From contig NZ_NIUY01000003.1 in the NCBI RefSeq assembly GCF_002205795.1, forward strand, positions 62,001 to 126,000: a stretch of 64,000 bases of DNA, written 5' to 3'. The first letter of the stretch is position 1. Each line of letters opens with the position of its first letter. The stretch comes from Chryseobacterium sp. VAUSW3 (GTDB taxonomy: Bacteria; Bacteroidota; Bacteroidia; Flavobacteriales; Weeksellaceae). The position numbers and the translations under genes were made by a program. Below, one piece after another: positions 56,324 to 64,000 of this stretch. A model generated the notes under the pieces. The model was not told the DNA's origin, ran no database searches, and saw only the letters and a list, made by a program, of their open reading frames with translations.

Positions 56324-57253
56324 TCAGCTAAGTGTTTTTCTTAGTTCATCCAGAAATCCTGCGAATCTTTCAGGCGTTTTTCTGTTTTCAAAGCCGGGAA
56401 TGAACTGATGTTTTTCAAGAATCTTCTCTGTTGATATTCCGGCCAGCATATTGCCGTAAACAAACTCATTGGAAGCTTCCAGAAAATTTGCCATTTCTTT
56501 TAAATTCGATTTGTTGCCTGTTGTAAATTCCGGTTTATTGCCGTGGCCGAAAATAAAAACCGTATCATTATCAAATGTCGCCTGCGCTTTTTCGAGAATT
56601 TTAATCCAGTTCCGTGAATCTGAACCATCCGCTGTTCGGTAAACAGGAATCATGTTGGTAAACATCAGATCGCCCATATGTACAACATTGTCATTTTCAA
56701 AATGATACATAACGTCTCCGAAAGTATGTCCGTTCCCGAAATGGTAACCGGTGATTTTCTGGTTTCCTAAATCAATTTTGTAACGGTCTTCGAAAAGAAT
56801 GCTGGCGTAACGCTGCTCGGCGAGTTTGTTGCTTTTTTCTGCCGCCAGGCGCTGAAGTTCAGGTACTCTTTTATGGGCAATTATTTTGGTGTTTGGATCT
56901 TTAAAAGCAATATTTCCTGAAGTATGATCGCCGTGATGATGGGTGTTGCAGAGGTAAAGTACTGGTTTTCCTTTACCAGAAATTCCGTCTAAAACAGGTT
57001 GGATGGAATCCGGAAACTGAGAATCGATCACCACAAATCCGTCTTTGGTTTCAAAAATGCCCACCGTTCCGCCTTTATTGGTATATCTGCTCACATTGCC
57101 AACAACTTTTGCGAGGTTTCCTGCACTTAACTTCAAGGGTTCGAACAACTGTTGACTTACAATTTTTGATGAACTGCAGTTTACCAGACTCGGCACAAAA
57201 GCCAATCCTAAGCCTGCTGCGAATGTGGTAGCGAGAAATTCTTTTCGGTTCAT
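56324..57253 (-). CDS. MBL-fold metallo-hydrolase with secretion signal
   Basis: 309 residues from ATG at 57253. An earlier in-frame start (57295) adds 14 residues before the signal and is less likely. N-terminus NRKEFLATTFAAGLGLAFVP then SLVNC could be a lipoprotein or Tat-like signal (RK rather than RR). Zinc motif LCNTHHHGDHTSGNIAF and the second-site His/Asp in YHFGNGHTFGD, VVHMGDLMF and FIFGHGNKPEF match the MBL fold. It resembles subclass B1-type beta-lactamase fold hydrolases but I would not call it a beta-lactamase. Convergent with the serine hydrolase. Confidence 0.88.
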   Translation of the reverse strand: MNRKEFLATTFAAGLGLAFVPSLVNCSSSKIVSQQLFEPLKLSAGNLAKVVGNVSRYTNKGGTVGIFETKDGFVVIDSQFPDSIQPVLDGISGKGKPVLYLCNTHHHGDHTSGNIAFKDPNTKIIAHKRVPELQRLAAEKSNKLAEQRYASILFEDRYKIDLGNQKITGYHFGNGHTFGDVMYHFENDNVVHMGDLMFTNMIPVYRTADGSDSRNWIKILEKAQATFDNDTVFIFGHGNKPEFTTGNKSNLKEMANFLEASNEFVYGNMLAGISTEKILEKHQFIPGFENRKTPERFAGFLDELRKTLS

Positions 57254-57336
57254 TTTGTATATTTTTATTAAAATTAAACATTTTTCATCAACCATGCGGA
57301 AGAAATTAAATCGCTTTTAAGTTGCGATGATTTGTG

Positions 57337-57344
57337 TAAATTTG
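57337..57344 (+). promoter_or_regulatory. -7 element of the ruvC promoter, next to the start codon
   Basis: TAAATTTG matches TAnnTTTG and ends 5 bases before the ruvC ATG, implying a leaderless or nearly leaderless mRNA. Confidence 0.55.
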
Positions 57345-57349
57345 CGGCA

Positions 57350-57904
57350 ATGCAAAGCGAAAAAATTATTTTAGGAATTGATCCGGGAACAACCATTATG
57401 GGTTTCGGGCTGATTTCTGTGGTGAAAGGAAAGATGGAAATGATTTCCATTCACGAACTTATTCTTAAAAAATATCCGAATCACGAAACCAAACTCAAGG
57501 TTATTTTCGATAAAACTTTAGCGCTGATCGACGAGTTTCATCCTGATGAGGTGGCTCTGGAAGCTCCCTTTTTCGGGAAAAATGTACAAAGTATGCTGAA
57601 GCTTGGCCGCGCGCAGGGGGTTGCAATCGCCGCATCGCTGCACCGTGACATTCCGATCACCGAATATTCGCCGAAGAAAATAAAAATGGCCATCACCGGA
57701 AACGGAAATGCGAGTAAAGAACAGGTTGCAGGTATGCTGCAGAATCTCCTGAATTTAAAAGAATTTCCGACCAAATATCTTGATGCTTCCGATGGACTGG
57801 CGGTGGCGGTATGTCATCACTTCAACTCGGGAAATGCGGTTTCTGAGAAAAGTTATTCCGGTTGGGAAAGTTTCCTGAAACAGAATCCGGACCGTTTGAA
57901 ATAA
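57350..57904 (+). CDS. ruvC: Crossover junction endodeoxyribonuclease RuvC
   Basis: Holliday-junction resolvase. 184 residues from ATG 57350; the longer in-frame TTG at 57332 would overlap the -7 element. IILGIDPGTTIMGFGLIS contains the first catalytic Asp, EVALEAPFFGKNVQSMLKLG the Glu, and KYLDASDGLAVAVCHHF the C-terminal Asp/His cluster. Works with RuvAB in recombination. A symmetric terminator follows. Confidence 0.96.
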   Translation: MQSEKIILGIDPGTTIMGFGLISVVKGKMEMISIHELILKKYPNHETKLKVIFDKTLALIDEFHPDEVALEAPFFGKNVQSMLKLGRAQGVAIAASLHRDIPITEYSPKKIKMAITGNGNASKEQVAGMLQNLLNLKEFPTKYLDASDGLAVAVCHHFNSGNAVSEKSYSGWESFLKQNPDRLK

Positions 57905-57940
57905 AAAAATCTCCTTCAAAAATTTTGAAAGAGATTTTTT
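57904..57940. terminator. Terminator between ruvC and the secreted-protein gene
   Basis: AAAAAATCTC...TTCAAAA / TTTTGAA...GAGATTTTTT with one mismatch, flanked by A- and T-runs, so it can act in both directions. Confidence 0.8.
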
Positions 57941-57957
57941 ATCATTTCAGTGCCGAT

Positions 57958-58491
57958 CTAAGGTTGCCAAAAAGACCATTGTGTACCGTTGAAAACTGCC
58001 AGTATTTTGTTTTCGGAATCGTAAACCATCATTCCTGCTGCAGGATTTTTAATGTTTAAATGCGGCGACGCTACCTTAGGTAAAATCATTGCTTTATTAG
58101 GATCTGAAAGGATAAGAATCCCCGGAACCTGTGCCTGTGGAACCGTCGTTGGCCCTATGATCGATTTTGTGTTGGGATTTTCTTGAAATGCTAAAAGTGT
58201 ATTGACAAATCCGTTGGTTTTATTGGCATTTCCTGTTAGGTTTTGCCAAGCTCCGTTACCCAGTTTCAGTTTCATAATGCGATCCTTGTAATCCATGATT
58301 AAAGTTCCCGGAACAGCGTTTAAAGCTTCGGATTCTTCCACATACGGTAGAATAATACCTCGCTCTTGTGATCCGAATTCTACTGAAACTGATGAATTGG
58401 TAACCTCTGTTTTAGTTCCAGGGTTAATAATTACCTGTGCGAAAACTATGGTAGAAAATAAAAATGCTGATAGGGTGAAAAATGTTTTCAT
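57958..58491 (-). CDS. Secreted protein with two copies of a 'P-x-G-x-x-I-x-D...G-x-W' module
   Basis: 177 residues, signal peptide MKTFFTLSAFLFSTIVFAQ. The body has two related units. The first is GIILPYVEESEALNAVPGTL then IMDYKDR...GNGAWQNL. The second is AMILPKVASPHLNIKNPAAG then MMVYDSENKILAVFNGTQW. Each has a LP-x-V strand, a P-x-G turn, an acidic-D strand and an ending G-x-x-W. Function unknown; possibly a surface or tail-fibre-like beta module. It lies 13 bases downstream of the next gene (same strand). Confidence 0.7.
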   Translation of the reverse strand: MKTFFTLSAFLFSTIVFAQVIINPGTKTEVTNSSVSVEFGSQERGIILPYVEESEALNAVPGTLIMDYKDRIMKLKLGNGAWQNLTGNANKTNGFVNTLLAFQENPNTKSIIGPTTVPQAQVPGILILSDPNKAMILPKVASPHLNIKNPAAGMMVYDSENKILAVFNGTQWSFWQP

Positions 58492-58504
58492 GTCTTATTA
58501 AAAA

Positions 58505-59956
58505 TTAAAAAGGTGGGCAGGTTGGGGTAGTGAAGGTATGCCAGGCCGGTGTGGTATCACCTGATTTCACGGTGTAAATTTTCGGTTGCCCATCGCTCAT
58601 GTCAAAGATCAACATTCCTTCCACCGGGATTAGGATTGCCCCTGTATTTTCAACTCTGTTGATAACGAATCCTTTGTGTCGGGACTCCAGAGCGATATGT
58701 CCCCCCTGTACTTTTTCGGGCCAGAAATCGGTTGGCGTACCTGATGTTGCTCCTGCGCTTCCCAATGCGGTAATGCCTAGTTTTGTTGGGTACTTATTTA
58801 CAGTATCAATCACGGGATCTTTATAACAAGCACAATTGATAGAGCCTGCAGGGCTTACCTCCAGCGTAACTGACCTGGTAGAAGATATCAGATGCGAAGT
58901 AGAAGTGTCATCAAAAGGATAAGATACTGTAAGCGAATAAGTATAAACGCCAGCAAGCGCAAAAGGTCCCAATGAGGGATCAGGAATGCTTGCCGCATCT
59001 CCCGGACTTATAAAAGTTCCGCTAAGGGTGGGGAAATTGTACCCGGCAGGTGCGCTCTCCAGTTTTAATTCGTAAGTAACATTTTTCCCGGGAGGAATAA
59101 GTCCGGTATAGTGGGCTGTAAGATTAACAGGAGTTTTGGTATCGCCTACACAAACTTTCAGGGGATAAAGTTGCAGTTGAGCAGCCAAACTTCCTCCAAA
59201 ATTGTTTAGCTGTACAAAGTTGTAGGGTGAACTTGAAGCGCAAACGCCATACTCTGTTTCTACTAAGGTGCCATCGCTGTTATAAAATTTAATCTTCTGG
59301 TCGCCGGTACAGGTTATACCCAATTGCTGCAGACCATTGGATCCCAAACCACTTTCGGTACCCAGAGCGTTGTAATCTGTGATGACAATAGAGTTTCCGC
59401 TCCTTAACCCAAGTGAAGCGCTAAGTGTTTTGAAGTAGAAAACACCACCAAAAATGTAGATATTCTGATTATCGCCCAATAATTTAAATTCAATTGGGCC
59501 ATTTTCTAAATTTATTCTTCCCACATCGGGTCCTGAGGAAACAGAAGAAAATACATTCAAAACCGGATTATTTGCCAGTATATACAAATTCCCGAAATAA
59601 TAAGTTTGGCTTGTATTCACCGTTACTTCAGTACCCTGCGTAATAAATACATTATAATTGCCCTGCGCCGTAGCTGTTGTGCCAACGCCAGGTACCGTAG
59701 TGGCGGGAATCCATACGCAAACTCCACCTGTACATGTGTATATTTCCCAGGTAGAGACTTCAGTCCAGTTACCGGTAATCTTTGAGCGGTAATCGCCTTC
59801 TACCGGAGGTGGTGCAGATTGAGCGAAAATAAAAATAGTGAATAAAAATAAGGTGAGTTGTATAAGTTTCTGGTATAACTTTCGGTAAGAATAGGTAGAA
59901 TTTTGGGTCATTGTAAGTTTTAAATTGATCAGTAACTTTTTCGGAAGTTTTTGCAT
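58505..59956 (-). CDS. Secreted beta-rich protein, adhesin-like
   Basis: 483 residues. Signal region ends at IQLTLFLFTIFIFAQSAPP; the first ATG (59956) gives a 30-residue basic N-region, and ATG at 59911 (MTQNSTYSYRKLYQKLIQLT) is an alternative start. It is Gly/Thr/Ser-rich and strand-rich with CTGGVCVWIPATTVPGVGTT, NINCACYKDP-type cysteines and a fibre-like middle. Its last ~55 residues, GFVINRVENTGAILIPVEGM then LIFDMSDGQPKIYTVKSGD and PAWHTF, look like the same module as in the downstream gene. No TAnnTTTG was seen upstream. Function unknown. Confidence 0.65.
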   Translation of the reverse strand: MQKLPKKLLINLKLTMTQNSTYSYRKLYQKLIQLTLFLFTIFIFAQSAPPPVEGDYRSKITGNWTEVSTWEIYTCTGGVCVWIPATTVPGVGTTATAQGNYNVFITQGTEVTVNTSQTYYFGNLYILANNPVLNVFSSVSSGPDVGRINLENGPIEFKLLGDNQNIYIFGGVFYFKTLSASLGLRSGNSIVITDYNALGTESGLGSNGLQQLGITCTGDQKIKFYNSDGTLVETEYGVCASSSPYNFVQLNNFGGSLAAQLQLYPLKVCVGDTKTPVNLTAHYTGLIPPGKNVTYELKLESAPAGYNFPTLSGTFISPGDAASIPDPSLGPFALAGVYTYSLTVSYPFDDTSTSHLISSTRSVTLEVSPAGSINCACYKDPVIDTVNKYPTKLGITALGSAGATSGTPTDFWPEKVQGGHIALESRHKGFVINRVENTGAILIPVEGMLIFDMSDGQPKIYTVKSGDTTPAWHTFTTPTCPPF

Positions 59957-60186
59957 GCATTTAAGGGGTTAAAAGGCCTTTCAAACTCCGCGTATTTTTT
60001 CCGCGATAAATATATGCATTAATTTGAAATATTATGTTAATCAAATACTAGAAAATTATTGTATTAAATTTAATCGTGGTTAAGATTATAAAAGTCGGTT
60101 TTATGATTTTCTACCGGTATTTTCTATTGGCAAAAAAATTTCTTCAACAGCTGTTGAAAGAGAAGTGTGTTCGCAGAAATTATTTT
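59957..60186. other. Gene-free spacer upstream of the adhesin-like gene
   Basis: AT-rich, with no ORF, RNA gene or exact promoter that I can support. Confidence 0.4.
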
Positions 60187-60654
60187 CTAAGGCTTGCAAA
60201 ATGCCCATTGTGTATCATTGAATAATGCCAGCATTTTCTCACCGGAATCATATTCAATCATTCCAGCTGACGGATTCTTAATATTTAGATGTGGAGAAGG
60301 TACTTTTGGTAAAATTATCGCTGTGTTGGGATCCGAATGCACAAGAATACCTGGAACCTGGACCGGAGTTATTGAAGTTGAACCAATGATCACCTGTTCT
60401 GTCGCATTTTCCTGAATAGTGCTGGGTGCACTAAGAATTGAATTGGTAACTTGTGCTGCGCCCGATAAATTTTGCCACGTGCCATCTGCCAGCTTTAATT
60501 TAACCCTTTTATCAGCCGGATCCATTATAAATATTCCTGCAACCGCTGTATTAGCGCCAGATCCTTCAACATAAGACAGTATTAAACCGCGCGCATCATC
60601 GCCAAATTCAAGAGAAATTAATGGGTTGCTTACAGACGTTTTGTTACTTAATAA
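60187..60654 (-). pseudogene. 5'-truncated paralog of the secreted two-module protein
   Basis: Reading from 60654 in the minus frame gives LLSNKTSVSNPLISLEFGDD, then ARGLILSYVEGSGANTAVAG and so on to WAFCKP at 60187. The 177-residue paralog at 57958 aligns from TEVTNSSVSVEF onward to WSFWQP, but here the signal peptide and start are missing: the frame runs into TAG at 60655 and the preceding bases only weakly match. The only ATG in frame is internal (60525, 112 residues). Probably a decayed or partial copy; expression as an internal-start fragment is not excluded. Confidence 0.75.
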
Positions 60655-60795
60655 CTATTAAATAATTGATAATCAGTAATATTGTTTTGTGTATATCTAA
60701 TAATTTTTACTTGGCAAAACCTAATACTATTTGTAACAATGCTTCGTTTTCAAAGACCAATTGTATAAAATTATAACAACATTTACTTTAAATCA

Positions 60796-61866
60796 ATGCA
60801 AAAAGCACCTCAAAATATAAGTCCTGTAAACCACAAAATGAATTGGTTTCAAAAGTTTCTGCTCGTCTGTTCTGGCGGAAATATTCATATCTTAAGAAAA
60901 ACGCCCAGCGAATGGAATAAATTTGCAGGCATTGGCGGAATTGTTCTCTTTACGGCAATTTTTGCCACACTATCTGCGGGCTATGCCATGTTTACAGTGT
61001 TTGATGATATCTGGATTTCTATTGCTTTTGCCCTTTTATGGGGACTGATGATTTTTAACTTAGACCGATATATTGTGTCCTCTATCAAAAAAACAGGAAC
61101 CTGGTGGAATCAGATTTTAATGGCACTTCCGAGGCTAATTCTCGCCACATTCTTAGGAATTATCATTTCTAAACCTTTAGAACTGAAGATTTTCGAAAAA
61201 GAAGTCAATAAGCAGCTGAATACCATCATCCAAAGAAATAAAACGCAGCTTCAGGCGGAGATGAACAGCCGAATCCTTCAGCAGTCAGGACCATTTGAAA
61301 CGGAAAAGAAACAGATTTCTGCTAAAATTGAATCGTATCAGAAATCATATGACTCTGCCGCAGTGGAGCTCGAAAAAGAAATTTTAGGGAAACAAAGCGG
61401 CTTAACATCAGGAAAAGTGGGCTTCGGAAGCAATGCCAAAAGGAAATCTGAATTGAAAGAACAGCGCCGCCAGGATTTGGAAAATTATCAAAAACAGATC
61501 GCACCAAGATTGGAATATTTAGACAAAGAAATTTCTAAAGTTTATACCAATATAGAAACGGAGAGAAACAAAACCGAAACTTTCGAAGATAAATTCAACG
61601 GGTTTGCGGCAAGACTGCAGGCGCTTGATGAGCTAGGAAAAAATACTCCCATTATCGGCATCGCAGCAGCTTTCATCATGGGACTTTTTATCTGTCTGGA
61701 GATTTCTCCGGTTTTGGTGAAATTAATTTCGTCAGTGGGTCCTTATGATTATCTTTTAGAAAAAACAGAAAACGATTTCCGTTTATATTCCAAAGAAAAA
61801 ATCGAAAAAGGAAATGCAGGAACCAATTGGAGAATTGATGATTTTAAAGACAATCTCGGTAAATAA
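60796..61866 (+). CDS. DUF4407 domain-containing membrane protein
   Basis: 356 residues. N-terminal region WFQKFLLVCSGGNIHILRKT then PSEWNKFAGIGGIVLFTAIF is the DUF4407 signature; four membrane segments (about 45-75, 77-97, 113-131, and near 290-310). A long coiled-coil-prone cytoplasmic loop (~140-280) rich in Glu/Lys/Gln (QISAKIESYQKSYDSAAVEL) separates the last membrane span from the rest. Function unknown. Followed 26 bases later by a TPR protein on the same strand, possibly co-transcribed. Confidence 0.85.
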   Translation: MQKAPQNISPVNHKMNWFQKFLLVCSGGNIHILRKTPSEWNKFAGIGGIVLFTAIFATLSAGYAMFTVFDDIWISIAFALLWGLMIFNLDRYIVSSIKKTGTWWNQILMALPRLILATFLGIIISKPLELKIFEKEVNKQLNTIIQRNKTQLQAEMNSRILQQSGPFETEKKQISAKIESYQKSYDSAAVELEKEILGKQSGLTSGKVGFGSNAKRKSELKEQRRQDLENYQKQIAPRLEYLDKEISKVYTNIETERNKTETFEDKFNGFAARLQALDELGKNTPIIGIAAAFIMGLFICLEISPVLVKLISSVGPYDYLLEKTENDFRLYSKEKIEKGNAGTNWRIDDFKDNLGK

Positions 61867-61892
61867 TTTTATAGTATTACAAATAAAAATCA

Positions 61893-62513
61893 ATGAGAAA
61901 AGCATTTAATGTCTTATTTGTATTGCTTACAATTTCTTGGTGTTTCGGGCAATCTAAAAAAGAATTCAAGCGGCAGGGATTATCCGCGTTGAGCAAAGGA
62001 GATTTTGTTACTACAAAAGAAAATTACCTTAAATTATTAGAAAAAGGAGAAAAAACCTGGGAAACTTATACCATTTTGGGCGACTGCGAATTTCACCTGG
62101 GAAACTCAGAAGATGCGATTGCCTATTACCGGAAAGCCCAGGAGAAAAACCCCGTGTATGCAGGCCTTTATTTACGCATGGGAAATGTTTTGAGGAAGCA
62201 AGGAAAGTTTGAGGAAGCAATCATCAATTTCCGGAAGATGACGATTACAGAACCCGAAAATCCACAGATTTACAATATGATTTCCAGTACGTATTATGAA
62301 AATGGCGAATTTCTGGCGGCTTTAGATGCGATTGATATGATGGTGAAATTTGGCGGAGAAAATTTAGATTCAAGCTATGGGCGATCTCTTGCTTATATTA
62401 AATTGAACAGAATTCCAGAAGCTTGCATCGAGCTTGAAAAGGCCGATCAATTGGATAAGCAGAATGAACGCCGGGACATTGATGTGATGAAAGCCCTGCA
62501 TTGCGTTAAATAG
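61893..62513 (+). CDS. Tetratricopeptide repeat protein, secreted
   Basis: 206 residues with signal peptide MRKAFNVLFVLLTISWCFGQ. About four TPR units follow: GDFVTTKENYLKLLEKGEKT, EDAIAYYRKAQEKNPVYAGL, GKFEEAIINFRKMTITEPEN and the later GEFLAALDAIDMMVKFGGEN. Probably a periplasmic scaffold. It follows the DUF4407 gene by 26 bases; no partner in the window names its role. Convergent with the SCO gene. Confidence 0.8.
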   Translation: MRKAFNVLFVLLTISWCFGQSKKEFKRQGLSALSKGDFVTTKENYLKLLEKGEKTWETYTILGDCEFHLGNSEDAIAYYRKAQEKNPVYAGLYLRMGNVLRKQGKFEEAIINFRKMTITEPENPQIYNMISSTYYENGEFLAALDAIDMMVKFGGENLDSSYGRSLAYIKLNRIPEACIELEKADQLDKQNERRDIDVMKALHCVK

Positions 62514-62534
62514 TTCTGTATTTCTGGCTCAAAG

Positions 62535-62563
62535 AAAAATGAATGCAATTACAGTCGCATTCA
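62535..62563 (-). terminator. Terminator of the SUMF1-SCO transcript
   Basis: On the minus strand: TGAATGC (62563-62557) / GCATTCA (62546-62540) with a 10-nt loop, followed by TTTTTC; five bases after the SCO stop. Confidence 0.75.
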
Positions 62564-62567
62564 AAAA

Positions 62568-63146
62568 TTACTTAAGTTCGTTCACGGTTTTTGCGACCGC
62601 GTCCGAATTGATTCCGGAGCCTTCTTCCTGGCTTACCAGTTCGCCGTTTCGGTTGAAAACACTGATGATATTGGAGTGTGAAAACTCGATTGGAGAAATT
62701 TTCTTGTATTTCACCGCAAGTACATTCGCAAACTCGCGGGTAGATTCTTCATCACTTTTCAGGAAAATCCACGGTTCGGAATCCATATTTCTTTCTGCTG
62801 CGAATTTTTTCAGTACTTCTGGTGTATCGTTCGTCGGATCTATGGAAATAAGAACCAGTGAAGTGTCCTTCAGTTTGTTTTTTTCAATTTTAGCATGAAT
62901 TTTCTTCATATCGCCAACAAGAATAGGGCACGCCGTTCTGCAGCTGGTGAAAATCATGACCATGACGAGATTCTTTCCTTTCAAATCTTTTAACTGAAGT
63001 TCCTCGGCATCCTGATTCTGCCATTTTGAATCGAGCAAAAAGATAGAACTGTTCGCATTTTCTTTATTCTGAGCAGTTTGTTCCGTATTTTCTTTGCACG
63101 ATAAAATGGTAAGTACCGAAAAAAGGAAGAGCAATATATTTTTCAT
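62568..63146 (-). CDS. SCO family (SCO1/SenC) lipoprotein, copper chaperone-like
   Basis: 192 residues from ATG at 63146, chosen because MKNILLFLFSVLTILSC then gives a lipobox cysteine 17. An earlier in-frame start at 63188 lies inside the previous gene. Thioredoxin fold with the copper-site TSCRTACPILVGDMKKIH (CxxxC) and the distant His in IEFSHSNIISVFNRNGELVS. SCO proteins deliver copper or act as thiol-disulfide partners for cupredoxin enzymes such as cytochrome oxidase or nitrite reductase. Its ATG is one base after the TAA of the upstream SUMF1 gene (TAACATG), a tight coupling. Confidence 0.88.
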   Translation of the reverse strand: MKNILLFLFSVLTILSCKENTEQTAQNKENANSSIFLLDSKWQNQDAEELQLKDLKGKNLVMVMIFTSCRTACPILVGDMKKIHAKIEKNKLKDTSLVLISIDPTNDTPEVLKKFAAERNMDSEPWIFLKSDEESTREFANVLAVKYKKISPIEFSHSNIISVFNRNGELVSQEEGSGINSDAVAKTVNELK

Positions 63147-63147
63147 G

Positions 63148-63984
63148 TTATTGAAGGTTTTTGGCGCATCTGAACCCGAGGTTTTCAACGGTATAATTCG
63201 CTTTTAAACTCGATCGGAATGCATAGCGCATGAATGAAGCGTAATTTAGCACGTCGGTGGCACTTGTTGCAGCAGATGCGCAGAAAAGTCCCTTGTCATC
63301 GTACTCCCCGGTTCTCGAATCACTGGTAGTCATGATTGAATTAAAATCATCCGTCCATTCCCAAACCAGATCGAACATGTTGTAGACACGCCAGTAATTG
63401 GGTTTTGAAATTTTTACTTTGTTCCGCTCCCTGAATTTTTCGTTATAAAGATTGATGAGGTGTGCAGAATAATTCGGTTTGTTTCTGGCGTTGGCAGTTT
63501 CTTCGTCGGCCATGGCGACATATTCCCATTCATCCATGGTAGGCAGGCGTTTGCCGGCACTTTTTGCATAAGCTTTCGCTGCAAACCAGGAAACAAAAGT
63601 TACGGGCGCATCAGGGTCAGCATTTTTTGGTAATGTTTCGTCATTCTGCCAGTCTCTGAGGTAAGTTTCGTCAGCAAAAATGGCTTTTACATTGCTGCGT
63701 TTCCACTTGGGGTTTTTCTTTACAAAATCCAGAAATTCCTGGTTGGTAACGGGTCTTTCATCCAGTAAAAAATCCTGAACTTCTACCAGAGCACTGTCGC
63801 TTCCATAAAAAGGCTGGTATTTTCCTCCTTTTATGGTAACCATCTTCACATCAGGATTTATTTTTACTTCCTTTGTTTGTGTGATTACTTCTTTGGAGGT
63901 GTTTTCTGCAGCCGTTTCTGTGCAGCTTTGTAAAATAAAAAAGAAACCGCTGAAGTAGAGGACTGTTTTTAAAATTGCGTACAT
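63148..63984 (-). CDS. SUMF1/FGE-domain lipoprotein
   Basis: 278 residues; signal region MYAILKTVLYFSGFFFILQS then C21, a lipobox (LQSC). The formylglycine-generating-enzyme-like domain (48-end) has KGGKYQPFYGSD, PVTNQEFLDFV, PVTFVSWFAAKAYAKSAGKR then LPTMDEWEYVA, WEWTDDFNS and ENLGFRCA. Catalytic FGE enzymes have two cysteines near the end (first in the W-x-C region, then YC before R); here LFCASAATSATDVLNYASFM keeps the first Cys but has Ala in the second position. So FGE catalysis is doubtful. In related genomes this gene and SCO lie beside copper nitrite reductase (nirK); that gene would be to the right of the window, if present. Confidence 0.85.
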   Translation of the reverse strand: MYAILKTVLYFSGFFFILQSCTETAAENTSKEVITQTKEVKINPDVKMVTIKGGKYQPFYGSDSALVEVQDFLLDERPVTNQEFLDFVKKNPKWKRSNVKAIFADETYLRDWQNDETLPKNADPDAPVTFVSWFAAKAYAKSAGKRLPTMDEWEYVAMADEETANARNKPNYSAHLINLYNEKFRERNKVKISKPNYWRVYNMFDLVWEWTDDFNSIMTTSDSRTGEYDDKGLFCASAATSATDVLNYASFMRYAFRSSLKANYTVENLGFRCAKNLQ

Positions 63985-64000
63985 AGCAGTTTCTTTTTTA

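Noticed and set aside
56324-57253. Beta-lactamase resistance gene
   Set aside because: It has an MBL zinc motif, but this fold is shared by many hydrolases; nothing in the sequence shows beta-lactam specificity.

Overview
The window looks like a chromosomal segment of a low-GC member of the Bacteroidota, class Flavobacteriia, probably a Weeksellaceae (Chryseobacterium/Kaistella-type) organism. The class-level call rests on many promoters of the Bacteroidota form TAnnTTTG, near-absence of Shine-Dalgarno sequences, a GLPGLI-family protein, a metallopeptidase with a type IX secretion C-terminal domain, flavobacterial DUF families, and conserved gene order. The family-level call is inference.

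Layout. 1-950: end of the str operon (fusA 3' part, rpsJ) closed by a terminator. 1076-2158: an interruption holding a GLPGLI protein and a decayed iron-permease-like gene. 2298-16390: one long S10-spc-alpha operon from its own promoter (rplC to rplQ, with secY, infA, rpmJ and rpoA), closed by a terminator. 16423-19684: a small lipoprotein gene, enolase and citrate synthase. 19776-19875: a 21-bp tandem repeat. 20074-24796: a three-domain PaaZ fusion with a SMUG2-like DNA glycosylase, an enoyl-CoA hydratase and an SDR. 25023-33271: aspS, a secreted nuclease, ribosomal protein bTHX, DUF937 and DUF2480 proteins, then an M19 dipeptidase-lpxB-comEC run. 33388-36910: sdhCAB. 37090-41685: a cysteine-less thioredoxin-like lipoprotein, rlmD and two small envelope proteins. 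41939-46773: a reprolysin-like T9SS metallopeptidase and two secreted proteins. 46854-49427: trmB facing rplM-rpsI-rpsB. 49705-57904: a lipoprotein, the fused acyl-CoA mutase IcmF, a serine hydrolase, an MBL-fold hydrolase and ruvC. 57958-60654: a family of paralogous secreted proteins, one of them a 5'-truncated remnant. 60796-63984: DUF4407 and TPR proteins, then an SCO protein and a SUMF1-like lipoprotein.

The most interesting new signal is a leader element shared by the two ribosomal-protein operon promoters (rplC and rplM). Directly after TTTGCACAC both carry ATTTAGGGAA followed 5-6 nt later by a very short upstream ORF. Other points of note are the PaaZ-DUF1569-like fusion, low-complexity 'word' repeats in gaps of the ribosomal operons, zinc-free L36 and S14, and an internally duplicated secreted-protein module that recurs in three adjacent genes. 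No tRNA, rRNA, CRISPR array, intact insertion sequence or phage was found.
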